Below, in pieces: positions 26,003-35,787 of a stretch of 64,000 bases of DNA. Position 1 is the stretch's first letter. Each line of letters opens with the position of its first letter. The translations under genes and the position numbers were made by a program. Source of the DNA: Bacteroidota bacterium (GTDB lineage: Bacteria > Bacteroidota > Bacteroidia > Bacteroidales > NBLH01); contig JANYKN010000032.1 of assembly GCA_025361565.1 (NCBI GenBank), positions 1 through 64,000 of the forward strand. Direction: 5' to 3'. A model generated the notes under the pieces. That model had not been told where the DNA came from, ran no database searches, and saw only the letters and a program-made list of their open reading frames with translations.

Positions 26003-27079
26003 ATGTCTATCGAAATTGAATTAGTGAATTGGTATTTAAAAAACAGCAGAGATCTTCCATGGCGAAACACCAAAAATCCATATAAAATATGGATCTCAGA
26101 GGTTATTCTGCAACAAACCAGAGTAAATCAGGCATTATCCTATTATCATGCATTCTTGGAAATGTTTCCAACTGTTTCTTCGCTAGCTAAAGCAAGAGAA
26201 GAAGATGTTTTGAAAATCTGGCAAGGTCTGGGGTATTACAGCCGGGCTAGAAATTTACACAGTAGTGCAAAATACATAATAAATATACTTGGGGGCAAAT
26301 TTCCAGACAAATACAAAGATCTTCTCCAACTAAAAGGTATTGGTGAATATACAGCTGCCGCTATTGCTTCCTTTGCTTATAATGAAAAAGTAGCAGTGGT
26401 AGATGGTAATGTATTCCGGTTATTATCCAGACTTTATGCAGAAGCAACCCCAATCAATTCAACAAAAGGAAAAAAATTATTTTTTGAAGTAGCCTCAAAT
26501 ATGAATGAGCTGCAGGAACCAAATCTGTTTAACCAGGCTATTATGGAATTCGGTGCACTTCAGTGTACACCTAAAAATCCAGATTGTCAAAATTGTACTT
26601 TAAATCAATTCTGCTTGGCATTTAGTCAAAATAGTGTTGCTGAATATCCAGTCAAAATAAAATCAAACAAAAAGAAAGACAGATATTTTTATTATATTTT
26701 TATTGAAAATGATGGATTTACTTATATAAAAAAAAGAGGGTCTAAAGATATTTGGCAGGGTTTATTTGAGTTTCCAATAATTGAAACTATCGAGGATATG
26801 GATTTCAACAAATTATGCATGACAGAAGAATGGAACAAAATTATTGAAAATTACCCAGTAATATTGAATTATGTATCCGACAAAATAGCCCATCAACTAA
26901 CTCATCAACAACTTTTCATCCGGTTCATTTCAATTAAAATTGGATTGTCTTCTTCTCAAAAATTTACATTTGACAATAAGTTCCAGAAAATTTCAATTGA
27001 TGATATTGCAAAATACCCGGTTCCAAAACCAATTGAAAATTTTATTCAAAACAATAAAACCATAACAATTCAAGAGTAA
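26003..27079 (+). CDS. mutY: A/G-specific adenine DNA glycosylase
   Basis: A 358-residue base-excision repair enzyme that removes adenine mispaired with 8-oxoguanine. The helix-hairpin-helix domain has SEVILQQTRVNQALSYY near residue 31 (with the catalytic Glu), LKGIGEYTAAAIASFAY near 108, and the catalytic Asp in VVDGNVFRLLSR near 130. Four cysteines in CTPKNPDCQNCTLNQFC (near 190) hold a [4Fe-4S] cluster. The C-terminal MutT-like domain that recognises 8-oxoG is present (KKRGSKDIWQGLFEFPIIE). It is divergent from HU. Confidence 0.95.
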   Translation: MSIEIELVNWYLKNSRDLPWRNTKNPYKIWISEVILQQTRVNQALSYYHAFLEMFPTVSSLAKAREEDVLKIWQGLGYYSRARNLHSSAKYIINILGGKFPDKYKDLLQLKGIGEYTAAAIASFAYNEKVAVVDGNVFRLLSRLYAEATPINSTKGKKLFFEVASNMNELQEPNLFNQAIMEFGALQCTPKNPDCQNCTLNQFCLAFSQNSVAEYPVKIKSNKKKDRYFYYIFIENDGFTYIKKRGSKDIWQGLFEFPIIETIEDMDFNKLCMTEEWNKIIENYPVILNYVSDKIAHQLTHQQLFIRFISIKIGLSSSQKFTFDNKFQKISIDDIAKYPVPKPIENFIQNNKTITIQE

Positions 27080-27174
27080 TATTTCTTTAACAATAAAGAT
27101 TTAAACAGCCCTTGAATTATATTGGAAACCAACTTTGCATCAACAATTTAATTTGAACATTAAAAAAAACAACA

Positions 27175-27915
27175 ATGAAAAGCACAAGTTTAATCAAGGC
27201 AAATCATGCTTTGGCAAACGTAATTCACACTGATTTTACATTACTTAGCGTAATTAAAAGGTTTGATATTAAACTGGGAATTTCAGATAGTACAATCAGA
27301 GAAATTTGTGAAAATTACAATATCAGTTTAGCTTTTTTTCTAGAAATATTAAATGCTTATCACGATAAAAATTATTTTGCCACAAAAAAATTACAGTCAT
27401 TCTCGATTCAGCTCATTGTGAATTTTCTGAAAAGTTCTCATCATTATTATAATAATGAAAAAATATTATCAATAGAACGGCAGATTCAAAAGCTAGAATG
27501 GGATTCTCCTGATCACGAGCGAAATCTTACAATCCTTAAAAAATTCTTTAACGAATATAAAAATGAAGTTAAGGCACATACCGGACACGAGGAAGAAACT
27601 GTATATCCTTATGCAATTTTTATTGAAGAATCCTGTAGCAAGAACGAAAATATCGAAGAATGCATTTCGAAAATGCAAAATTATTCGATTACAAATTATG
27701 CCAAGGAACACGATAATATTGAAGAAAAATTAAAGGATCTTAAAAATATAATAATCAAATACTTACCTCCACCAAGTAATCAGAACATTCTTTATGAAAT
27801 TTTATCGGAGCTTTTTCTTCTTGAAAAGGATTTGAGCGATCATGCAAGGATTGAAGAGAAAATTCTGGTACCGAAAATTCTTGAAATGGAAGAAAAACTT
27901 AAACAAAAAATTTAG
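27175..27915 (+). CDS. Hemerythrin-domain protein with Cys-less DUF542-like N terminus
   Basis: The 246-residue protein resembles ScdA/YtfE-type di-iron proteins. The first 60 residues have the DUF542 pattern but lack its CC motif (KLGISD stands where CCGG is expected). The hemerythrin-like bundle carries candidate iron ligands: SSHHYY near residue 85, the HxxxE of AHTGHEEETVYPY near 137-145, EHD near residue 180, and HARIEE near 223. Such proteins repair iron-sulfur clusters after nitric-oxide stress, or sense NO or oxygen. The next gene, a LuxR-type regulator, starts 23 bp later, so the two are probably an operon and act in one response. Confidence 0.8.
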   Translation: MKSTSLIKANHALANVIHTDFTLLSVIKRFDIKLGISDSTIREICENYNISLAFFLEILNAYHDKNYFATKKLQSFSIQLIVNFLKSSHHYYNNEKILSIERQIQKLEWDSPDHERNLTILKKFFNEYKNEVKAHTGHEEETVYPYAIFIEESCSKNENIEECISKMQNYSITNYAKEHDNIEEKLKDLKNIIIKYLPPPSNQNILYEILSELFLLEKDLSDHARIEEKILVPKILEMEEKLKQKI

Positions 27916-27937
27916 ATTATTCTTTAAAAAGGCAATT

Positions 27938-28549
27938 ATGTCGAAAATTACGTTTCTTATATTCGAAAAATCATACTTAATCAGGAAGGGAATTGTTACT
28001 CTGATAGAGGAATTTGAAAATTGCGAAATTATTTTTGAATATAATGATATTGAAAATATTCATTCTTTAATAAAACAGCATAAGCCTAACGCGGTTATCA
28101 TTAATCTGGCTCTATTCAACTTTATACCTATTAACTTAATTACCCGTATCAGGAATGAACTACATTGCGCTATCATGGCTATTGGCCCGGATTTCGAGTC
28201 TTTAAAATCCGAATTTATCGATGAATATCTGTATTATTTCGATGATAAAAGTGAATTATTGAAAAGATTAAAGCATTTTGTGGATAATTTAAAAAGAACT
28301 GAAAGTTTGGGAAAAAATCCAGGCATCAAAAAAACCGACCACGAATTATCTGAACGAGAAAAAGGTGTAGTTATTCTTGTAGCTAAAGGATTAACCAATA
28401 AAGAAATAGCTGACACCCTATTTATTAGTATACATACGGCAATGACACATCGAAAAAATATTGCACGAAAGCTTGGAATCAAAACTGCTTCGGGAATAAC
28501 AGTTTATGCTATATTGAATAAACTAATAGATATGAAAGATTTGAAATAA
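27938..28549 (+). CDS. LuxR-type regulator with degenerate receiver domain
   Basis: From the ATG at 27938 the product is 203 residues; earlier in-frame codons lie inside the hemerythrin gene. Residues 1-125 have the receiver fold, but the phosphoacceptor site is Asn56 (AVIINLALFNF) and the acidic pair near residues 8-9 is reduced (FEKS). The C-terminal LuxR/FixJ helix-turn-helix is intact: LSEREKGVVILVAKGLTNKEIADTLFISIHTAMTHRKNIARKLGI. It is likely a DNA-binding regulator not controlled by canonical phosphorylation; the adjacent hemerythrin protein may provide the signal. Confidence 0.88.
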   Translation: MSKITFLIFEKSYLIRKGIVTLIEEFENCEIIFEYNDIENIHSLIKQHKPNAVIINLALFNFIPINLITRIRNELHCAIMAIGPDFESLKSEFIDEYLYYFDDKSELLKRLKHFVDNLKRTESLGKNPGIKKTDHELSEREKGVVILVAKGLTNKEIADTLFISIHTAMTHRKNIARKLGIKTASGITVYAILNKLIDMKDLK

Positions 28550-28599
28550 TTCTCGAAAATAATTGATAAAATACCAATTATTCTAATACATATTAATTA

Positions 28600-29121
28600 T
28601 TATTGAATTATCCCAAGTGTATCAGCAGGAATTTCAGGTGTTTCGGCAATATTACTCTTATGCTTTTGCCTGTCATAAATAAAAAAGCTGTACTTGATAG
28701 TATCGTATGTAAAGAACATTTTCGAGTACTCCATTGTTACCTCATAATCAGCCTTTAAAGTCTTATCCTGACCTTCGGGTTGCTGATATGGCGTTCTGTA
28801 ATAGTGAGGAGCCAACAAATTAACCTCAGTAAACACTCCATCAATTTTCTGATAGAGGGTTATAAACAGATTTTTATTATTAAGTATCTCAAATCCAGGA
28901 TAACCGCCTTCTGGTAAACCAATATCACCATCACCATCGACCAATGAAATTGTAAGCTGTACTTTCTTTATTTCATTGCCCAACGTATCAGTTCCATCTG
29001 CTAATGAAACCGATTTAAATGCAATCTCTGGAACATTAGAATACATTTTTGGCTTTTCGCACGAACACAAAAACCAAAAAATAAGAAAAATAAAAAATGT
29101 AAAACGGACTATTATTTTCAT
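28600..29121 (-). CDS. Lipoprotein of unknown function
   Basis: A 173-residue predicted lipoprotein: lysine/arginine start, hydrophobic stretch FFIFLIFWFLCSC, lipidated Cys21. The mature part is beta-rich, with a DGDGDIGLPEGGYPG loop (residues 65-80) and a late SFFIYDRQKHKS strand. Similar small lipoproteins are common in Bacteroidota and lack an assigned role. It lies 54 bp after der and may be the last gene of the era-der operon. Confidence 0.7.
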   Translation of the reverse strand: MKIIVRFTFFIFLIFWFLCSCEKPKMYSNVPEIAFKSVSLADGTDTLGNEIKKVQLTISLVDGDGDIGLPEGGYPGFEILNNKNLFITLYQKIDGVFTEVNLLAPHYYRTPYQQPEGQDKTLKADYEVTMEYSKMFFTYDTIKYSFFIYDRQKHKSNIAETPEIPADTLGIIQ

Positions 29122-29175
29122 ACAACAATTTATTTCTTTGTTATATAACGATAGAAATACAGAAAATATTGAGAA

Positions 29176-30483
29176 TTATTTGCTCCTCATATAAATTTGA
29201 ATTGGAACACCCGTAAAATCAAAATGTTCCCTTAGCCTGTTTTCAAGATATCTTTTGTAAGCCTCCTTAACATATTGTGGCAAATTGCAATAAAATGCAA
29301 ACGAAGGTGTTTCTGTTGGCAATTGGGTAACATATTTAATACGAACAACTTTCCCTTTATTTGTAGGTGGCTGATTTGCTTCTATCAGTGGAAGCATCAA
29401 CTCATTCAACTTGGATGTTTGTATTTTTTGTTTACGGTTTTGATAAACTTTCATAGCCTCTTCGAGTACTTTAAACAACCGCTGTTTGGTAAGAGTAGAG
29501 GTAAAAATAATAGGCACATCAACGAATGGAGCAATTTTTTCTTTTATTGCAGCAATGTATTGATTGGTTGAATGTGTGTCTTTTTCAACCAAATCCCACT
29601 TGTTGACCAATATAACAACGCCTTTTTTATTTTTCTCGGTCAGATGGAAAACATTAACATCCTGCGATTCCATACCTAAAGTTGCATCTAGCATTAAAAG
29701 GCAAACATCAGCTTCTTCAATTGAACGAATTGATCTCATTACGGAATAAAACTCAATATTCTCGCTTACTTTACCTTTTTTTCTTAAACCGGCAGTATCG
29801 ATTAATATAAAATCATGTCCAAATTTATTGTATCGCGATGAAATTGAATCTCTGGTTGTTCCCGAAATTGGAGTAACAATATTACGCTCTTCACCAACAA
29901 GTGCATTAATAAAAGAAGATTTGCCAACATTTGGCCTTCCCACAACTGCAAATTTGGGAATATCAATGGTTTCTTCATCTACAGGCTCATTAGGGAAAAG
30001 TTCCACTACTTTATCAAGCAAGTCACCGGTTCCACTTCCACTCATCGATGATATTAGATAAAGATCTCCTAACCCAAGTCCGTAAAATACATTGGCATCG
30101 TATATCAGATTGTTGTTATCAATTTTATTTACCACAAGTAATACTTTCTTTTTACTTTTTCTGAGTAATTTAGCAACAGCATCGTCCAAATCGGTTATAC
30201 CACTTACTACATCTACCAAAAAAATAATCACATCAGCTTCTTCAATTGCCAACATGGCTTGTTTGCGAATTTCTTCTTCAAAAATATCATCTGAGTTGAC
30301 CACGTATCCACCTGTGTCAATAACTGAAAAATCAACACCGTTCCAAGTGGAGGCACCATAATTTCTGTCACGAGTTACTCCGCTGGTTTCATGGATTATG
30401 GCATCCCTGCTTTCTGTAAGACGATTAAATAATGTTGATTTACCTACATTGGGCCTTCCTACTATTGCTACTATATTATTCAT
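29176..30483 (-). CDS. der: Ribosome-assembly GTPase Der (EngA)
   Basis: A 435-residue protein with two tandem GTPase domains. Domain 1: G1 [12 protein letters not shown]3 DTGGY, G4 NKIDN. Domain 2: G1 [12 protein letters not shown]3 [10 protein letters not shown]4 NKWDL. The C-terminal KH-like domain ([19 protein letters not shown]) follows. Der matures the 50S subunit. It is the downstream gene of a six-gene minus-strand unit that also encodes a second ribosome-assembly GTPase, Era. Confidence 0.96.
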   Translation of the reverse strand: MNNIVAIVGRPNVGKSTLFNRLTESRDAIIHETSGVTRDRNYGASTWNGVDFSVIDTGGYVVNSDDIFEEEIRKQAMLAIEEADVIIFLVDVVSGITDLDDAVAKLLRKSKKKVLLVVNKIDNNNLIYDANVFYGLGLGDLYLISSMSGSGTGDLLDKVVELFPNEPVDEETIDIPKFAVVGRPNVGKSSFINALVGEERNIVTPISGTTRDSISSRYNKFGHDFILIDTAGLRKKGKVSENIEFYSVMRSIRSIEEADVCLLMLDATLGMESQDVNVFHLTEKNKKGVVILVNKWDLVEKDTHSTNQYIAAIKEKIAPFVDVPIIFTSTLTKQRLFKVLEEAMKVYQNRKQKIQTSKLNELMLPLIEANQPPTNKGKVVRIKYVTQLPTETPSFAFYCNLPQYVKEAYKRYLENRLREHFDFTGVPIQIYMRSK

Positions 30484-30520
30484 TTATAATCTATTATTTG
30501 TATTTTTTATTTTTGTTTGA

Positions 30521-30901
30521 TCAATCCCATTTAAGTTCAAGTTTTTCTAAAATCCTGGTCAATTCTTTTGCTTCGATAAGCAAATCAACCCGTTCATTTA
30601 ATAGACTTCCTTTTACTTCAATATTATTTAAAAATTCTGCGCAATTGTTAGCTAATTGAATACAATTAGAATGAATTACCTGTTTGTTTTCATTTATATG
30701 ATTATCAACCAAATCAAGAAAAGTAGAATATAACTGGTTTGATGTTTTTAATAAACCGGTTGTATAACTATTTGTTATATTTTGGTTTAGCAGCGTTTTT
30801 GTAAAACTAAAAACATCCACCGAAAATATATAAATTTTCGATTCGAGTTTGGTCAATTCTGTTTCATCCATCCTGATTTCTTTACTATATCTGATATCCA
30901 A
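30521..30901 (-). CDS. Small helical protein between era and der (four-helix-bundle-like)
   Basis: The 126-residue product is all helical with the spacing of a four-helix bundle: SKIYIFSVDVFSFTKTLLNQ, TTGLLKTSNQLYSTFLDL, IQLANNCAEFLN and a last helix LLIEAKELTRILEKL. The pattern recalls the S23/four-helix-bundle family but the match is weak. The start overlaps the era stop by 17 bp, implying translational coupling; a later ATG (residue 11) would remove the overlap. No signal peptide or membrane segment. Function unknown. Confidence 0.5.
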   Translation of the reverse strand: MDIRYSKEIRMDETELTKLESKIYIFSVDVFSFTKTLLNQNITNSYTTGLLKTSNQLYSTFLDLVDNHINENKQVIHSNCIQLANNCAEFLNNIEVKGSLLNERVDLLIEAKELTRILEKLELKWD

Positions 30902-31769
30902 ACTTTTTTAAAGATTGTTTTTTGTTTTTCCAATCTTTATCAACTTTCACAAACATGCTCAAAAAAACCTGTTTTTCAAAAAATGCTTCAATATCTTTTC
31001 GCGCCATAATACCTGTTTTTTTTAGTGCTTCTCCTTTATGGCCAATAATAATTCCTTTTTGTGTATCGCGCTCAACATAAATTACTGCGTTGATATGAAT
31101 AATCTTTTCAGATTCTTTAAATTCCTCAATTTCAACTTCTGCTGCATATGGAACTTCCTTTTTATAATTCATCAATATCTTTTCTCTGATAATTTCTGAA
31201 ACAAAAAACCTTTCGCTTTTATCTGTTAGCTGATCTTTTGGATAAAAAGCTGGTCCTTCAGGTAAAAATTCCAAAATTTTATCGAACAAAACAGTGATAT
31301 TGAAATTCTCTGTTGCACTTGTTGGAATAATCAAGGCGTTTGGTATAATACCTTTCCAGGTATCAACCAGAACCTCTATTTTTTCCTGATTCGCAAGGTC
31401 AACCTTGTTAATTACAAGAATTACGGGCACATTCGTTTCTTTTACATATTGTATAAATTCTATATTTTTATCAATTGTTTCATAAACATCTGAAATATAC
31501 AATATAATGTCGGCATCAACCAGTGCAGATTTAGCAAAGTTAAGCATCGATTCATGCAACATTGAATTTGGCTTAAGCACACCAGGGGTATCGGAATATA
31601 CTATTTGAAAATCTTCACCATTAACAATTCCCATAATTCGATGTCTGGTTGTTTGCGATTTAGAGGTAATTATTGAAAGCTTTTCGCCAACAAGCATATT
31701 CATGATAGTTGATTTCCCTACGTTTGGATTTCCAACAATGCTAACAAATCCCGATTTGTGTTTCTCCAT
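30885..31769 (-). CDS. era: Ribosome-assembly GTPase Era
   Basis: A 294-residue GTPase with the Era set: G1 GNPNVGKSTIMN, G2 SKSQTTRHRI, G3 DTPGVLKP, G4 NKVDLAN. The KH domain that binds the 3' end of 16S rRNA is present (AEVEIEEFKESEKIIHINAVIYVERDTQKGIIIGHKGEALK). Era assists 30S maturation. It starts 11 bp after the DUF5686 gene ends and overlaps the small helical-protein gene by 17 bp, so the three are one transcript. Confidence 0.96.
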   Translation of the reverse strand: MEKHKSGFVSIVGNPNVGKSTIMNMLVGEKLSIITSKSQTTRHRIMGIVNGEDFQIVYSDTPGVLKPNSMLHESMLNFAKSALVDADIILYISDVYETIDKNIEFIQYVKETNVPVILVINKVDLANQEKIEVLVDTWKGIIPNALIIPTSATENFNITVLFDKILEFLPEGPAFYPKDQLTDKSERFFVSEIIREKILMNYKKEVPYAAEVEIEEFKESEKIIHINAVIYVERDTQKGIIIGHKGEALKKTGIMARKDIEAFFEKQVFLSMFVKVDKDWKNKKQSLKKFGYQI

Positions 31770-31780
31770 TTTGTAATTTT

Positions 31781-34252
31781 CTATAAATCAAAAGTCAACG
31801 TTAATTTGAATGCAAAGTTATCACTATTATTTGAAAATGAATAAGGTCCGTAGCGATAAAATAAACCAAAGCCATAACCGACAAAGCCCATCTGCTTAAT
31901 TAAGTTATTAAATAAGATTCCGGATTCGAAATATCCCTTCTCCATAGTCTTAAAATCGATGGAATGATGCAATTCAGGTTTTTGCAATTGACCGAAACCT
32001 GCACTTGTAGTAAAAATAATTTTTGGTTTAAACTTTTTCGCTTTAAATAGAAGGCCTCCAAAGTCCTGACGAAAATGGATTGACACAAATTCATCAGATA
32101 AAAACTCATTCATTCTCATTGTGGCAAAGCTATTGGCTGTTTCAACATCAAAATCATAATAACTTTCATGTCCGTTATAAAGCATATAGTAGGGCAAATC
32201 ACCGAATGTTTTTCCACCTACAAATTGCAGGTTTGTTCGCCCAAAAGATTTAGTGAGAAAGCTTATATCCAATCTGGCTTCGATTTTTGTATATTCAAAA
32301 TCGCTAAAATTGTTTTTAAAGCCTTTTAATAAATTAAGATACAGAACAGGTGTATTATTTGGATTTGATGAAATTAGGTTTCCGGCTAAATAGGCCAATT
32401 TTTCATTTGGGGCAAACTTGAATTGGATCCCAGCTTCATGGAAATGATAGGCCTTGGCTGGTTCATCTATACCATTTCCATTAATAAAATAATAACTGCT
32501 TGTATTTTTCCTTATTGATTTTCTTGATAAAAGATTAACTTTTAAGTGTTTTAAAGTTCTGAATTGTAAGTTAGCCGTAATATCAATATTATATGTCATA
32601 TCTTTAATCAAATACTGACGATAAATTTCAGTCGAATTAAAGCCTGAATTCTCATTAAAAAACTGGTATCCAGATGATTCCATTACATCATTTTTATAGT
32701 CGATACCAATTTGAAGTTCTTGTTTGGGTGCCAAATTAAACAACAGATTGCCACCATACTTATAAGCATTGTCTTTAAAGCCATAAGCAGTGTATGCTCC
32801 AACTGAAAAATATGGCGAAACCTTATCATTGGTGCGAAATCCTATTCCTGGCCGGAATCCTTCGTAAACATTAAAATCCAGAAGACTCATCACCGCAATA
32901 TCGATAAAATAAAACGGAATATAACCAGTTGAAAGGGCTTTAAAAGTTTTTAGTTTAAAATCGAGTTTTTCTTCTTTGCCGATGCTATCCATGGTTTTGT
33001 AAGTCTTTAATTCTCTTACATCCAAAGGTATATATCGATATTTGTCCCAAACAGAATCACTTTGGGCGTATGCTGATTTATCAACTTCAAGTTCTATTGC
33101 CTTGAATTTATTATTTTCGATATCTTCATTGACCTTAATATTTGTAAGGTAACTTTTACCAATACCAATAAAATTCGTTTGAAAGCCTCCAGATTCAGCT
33201 TTCAACATATTCCCAAAAACTAAATCTGTATTTAATTCTACTGGAAACCAATATTGATTATCAATTAATTTATAATTCTGCTGGATTTTAATATCAATAA
33301 TTCCATTCGATTCTACTGGTTTGGCAACAACACTCTGTATTGCATATTTATAGGAATTGATATTTAAAAGACCGGCAAGTCCTTCAAAATTCCTGTTTTT
33401 TTTGGGCTTAAAAGAAATGCTGAATACAGTATCGCCACGTTCGGTTATGGTAGTATCTTCTATATTAAAAAAATACCGATTGGTTGATCCTGTGCTAATT
33501 GGGTTAATGTATCGACTATCCATTAATGTGATCATTTCATCGTAAAATGAAAATGATTGTAGTTGAGTTGCCAGCATAATAAACGAAGGTTGTTTTAAAC
33601 CCGAAACCCTAGAAGCAATAACCTGTTCATTGACTTTCCCTGGCTTTTTATATTTTCGCTCACTTATGGATTCCATCATGAAAAGATGCTGACTATCAAT
33701 AAATTGTTTCATTTTTATCCTACTCGAATCCATCTCCATTTCATGGGTTAATAAAGTAGAATCATTCATCAGATTTTTTGCATTCTCTATATCCAAGGTA
33801 AAGATCATCTTGTTATAGGATGTATAGCTATAATTAGATAGATTATCGGGGTTATTCAATTTCCTGTTTTCCAATACTTTATTAATTATTCGATGTGCAG
33901 GGTTTTCTCCCGGAAAAATCACAACTTCATTTATATTGAAAACCTTTTTAGTTAAGCGGATTGTTAGAAAATCATCAAAATTAATTTCATCCTTGCTCAA
34001 ATGCTTTGACTCATAGCCGAGATAGCTGAATATTAAAAACTCTATATCACTTGGTTTTTTAATCAAAAAATTACCATCCATATCTGTAGTAATTCCTTGA
34101 TTTTTATTATTATATACGATGTTAACAAATGCCAGCCCCTCTTTGGTTTCGCCATCAGTAACGATACCTTTCAATTCGGTTTTTTGTGCCAGAATCGAAA
34201 TATAAAAAATCGGTAATAAAAGACAAAATACTATAAAGAGAATCCGTTTCAT
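31781..34252 (-). CDS. DUF5686 outer-membrane protein with carboxypeptidase-like domain
   Basis: The ATG at 34250-34252 overlaps the TGA of lnt by four bases and gives an 823-residue protein with a signal peptide (RILFIVFCLLLPIFYISILA). An in-frame start 13 codons upstream lies within lnt and is unlikely. Residues 25-110 are a carboxypeptidase-regulatory-like domain (GIVTDGETKEGLAFVNIVY). The rest follows DUF5686: a mixed domain, then a beta-barrel of about 350 residues ending in FKLTLTFDL, a typical outer-membrane C terminus with an aromatic/leucine end. It is probably an outer-membrane receptor or assembly protein; no TonB-box or plug is evident. Confidence 0.8.
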   Translation of the reverse strand: MKRILFIVFCLLLPIFYISILAQKTELKGIVTDGETKEGLAFVNIVYNNKNQGITTDMDGNFLIKKPSDIEFLIFSYLGYESKHLSKDEINFDDFLTIRLTKKVFNINEVVIFPGENPAHRIINKVLENRKLNNPDNLSNYSYTSYNKMIFTLDIENAKNLMNDSTLLTHEMEMDSSRIKMKQFIDSQHLFMMESISERKYKKPGKVNEQVIASRVSGLKQPSFIMLATQLQSFSFYDEMITLMDSRYINPISTGSTNRYFFNIEDTTITERGDTVFSISFKPKKNRNFEGLAGLLNINSYKYAIQSVVAKPVESNGIIDIKIQQNYKLIDNQYWFPVELNTDLVFGNMLKAESGGFQTNFIGIGKSYLTNIKVNEDIENNKFKAIELEVDKSAYAQSDSVWDKYRYIPLDVRELKTYKTMDSIGKEEKLDFKLKTFKALSTGYIPFYFIDIAVMSLLDFNVYEGFRPGIGFRTNDKVSPYFSVGAYTAYGFKDNAYKYGGNLLFNLAPKQELQIGIDYKNDVMESSGYQFFNENSGFNSTEIYRQYLIKDMTYNIDITANLQFRTLKHLKVNLLSRKSIRKNTSSYYFINGNGIDEPAKAYHFHEAGIQFKFAPNEKLAYLAGNLISSNPNNTPVLYLNLLKGFKNNFSDFEYTKIEARLDISFLTKSFGRTNLQFVGGKTFGDLPYYMLYNGHESYYDFDVETANSFATMRMNEFLSDEFVSIHFRQDFGGLLFKAKKFKPKIIFTTSAGFGQLQKPELHHSIDFKTMEKGYFESGILFNNLIKQMGFVGYGFGLFYRYGPYSFSNNSDNFAFKLTLTFDL

Positions 34253-35787
34253 CTGATTATGGTTCTTTTTATTATGTTCATATATAAACAAAAAAGCAAA
34301 ATTATTATTGATGCATAAAGCGATATTTTTCCAATGAAGTCGCCATTTTTGGTATAAAAGGTTCGTTTATTATTCTGAAAAATAGATCCTGCCAAATAAT
34401 TTTGCTCCCAGGACTTAGATTGCGCAACAATTTCGCCTTTTTGATTTATAAAGCAGCTAATTCCATTATTTGCAGAACGGGCAACACTTTTTCTTGTTTC
34501 AATGGCCCTGAGTTGCGAATGCATTAGTATTTGCTTTAATGCCTGCGTATTTCCCCACCATCCATCATTTGTAATTACTGCAATACTAGTAGCCCCTTCA
34601 TCAATAAATTCCGAAACGAATTGCCCATAAACAGATTCGTAACAAATAATTGGTGCAATGCGTAAACTACTATCGTTTGAATAAAACACTTTTCGCTGAT
34701 TATCAGCAGTTAACGAAGAAGTTAAACCTCCTAAATTAATATTTAGTTTTTTTAAAAATTGCAGATATTTTTGAAATGGCATTTTTTCGACCCCGATCAC
34801 CAATTTTGATTTATGATAAATCTGAATGTTCGAATTTAGCATAAAGGCTGTATTATAAAACAATGAATCTTTATCAATAACCCGATATGAATACAAACCT
34901 CCTAAAACCGATACTTTTTCATTTCTTATCATTTGACTATCCAATGTTAACAATAATGAGTTTTTCCTTACTGCTTGTTCGTCAAGATAAACCGGAAATG
35001 AACTCTCCGGGAATATATAACAATCAATTTTTAAAGAATCATCATGTAGGGCAAGATTTATCTGGTTATTTATTTGCTGTCTAAATAGTTTTGAATTGTA
35101 TTTTTCGGTATATGGATCTATATTTGGTTGAATAATCTTAATTTTCGCTTCCAGTCCCTCTTCTTTATATCGCCTATATATTCCTTTAGAAATTTGCAAT
35201 GGAACCAAAATTGTAAAACTCAAGATAAAAAACATCAAAATTGAGTATTTGATATTCTTTGAAATCAAAAATTTCAATAAAGAAAACAATAATACATTAA
35301 CAATCAAAATCCACAAAGTACCGCCTAAAACACCAGTATACTCATACCATTGAATATCTTTTGGTATTTGGCCCAACCAATTGCCAAGGTTCATAAAGGG
35401 CCATGAGAACTCCCAGCGGTAATGAACATATTCCAATGACAACCAATAGGTTATAAAGGAAATTATTCCGATGATATAACCAAATCTTTTCCAAGTTAAA
35501 GAACTTAGTACAACTACAATAGCCATAAAAAAAGAGTTGAGCAAAATAACGATCAGAAAACCAAAAAAAGATGACTTTGAAAGCCACCATATATTTGCAA
35601 CATGGAAAATTAAAAAAATAAGAAAAGATAGATTGAAAACCTTGGTGTAATGGTTTTTGACATTTTGAATAATAAATAGTATTGGAATAAATGCAACAAA
35701 TAAAGTAAGAGATGGAAAAAAAGGATTCCAAGCAAGTCCAAATAGCAAACCGGAAATAATAAGAAAATATGTTAAGGCTTTATTCAA
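34249..35787 (-). CDS. lnt: Apolipoprotein N-acyltransferase
   Basis: A 512-residue inner-membrane enzyme that adds the third acyl chain to lipoproteins. Six or more hydrophobic segments fill residues 5-200 and a last one lies at about 485-505. The periplasmic nitrilase domain has the catalytic triad: Glu261 in YIFPESSFP, Lys326 in YHKSKLVIGVE and Cys382 in IICYESVYG. The VIGVE part differs from the usual VPFGE. The start overlaps the EamA gene by four bases and the stop overlaps the DUF5686 start by four bases (ATGA at both), so translation is probably coupled. Confidence 0.95.
   Translation of the reverse strand: MNKALTYFLIISGLLFGLAWNPFFPSLTLFVAFIPILFIIQNVKNHYTKVFNLSFLIFLIFHVANIWWLSKSSFFGFLIVILLNSFFMAIVVVLSSLTWKRFGYIIGIISFITYWLSLEYVHYRWEFSWPFMNLGNWLGQIPKDIQWYEYTGVLGGTLWILIVNVLLFSLLKFLISKNIKYSILMFFILSFTILVPLQISKGIYRRYKEEGLEAKIKIIQPNIDPYTEKYNSKLFRQQINNQINLALHDDSLKIDCYIFPESSFPVYLDEQAVRKNSLLLTLDSQMIRNEKVSVLGGLYSYRVIDKDSLFYNTAFMLNSNIQIYHKSKLVIGVEKMPFQKYLQFLKKLNINLGGLTSSLTADNQRKVFYSNDSSLRIAPIICYESVYGQFVSEFIDEGATSIAVITNDGWWGNTQALKQILMHSQLRAIETRKSVARSANNGISCFINQKGEIVAQSKSWEQNYLAGSIFQNNKRTFYTKNGDFIGKISLYASIIILLFCLYMNIIKRTIIR

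Noticed and set aside
28558-28582. AATAATTG/CAATTATT inverted repeat after the LuxR regulator gene
   Set aside because: The stem is only A-T pairs with no strong T-run, as is common by chance at this base composition.
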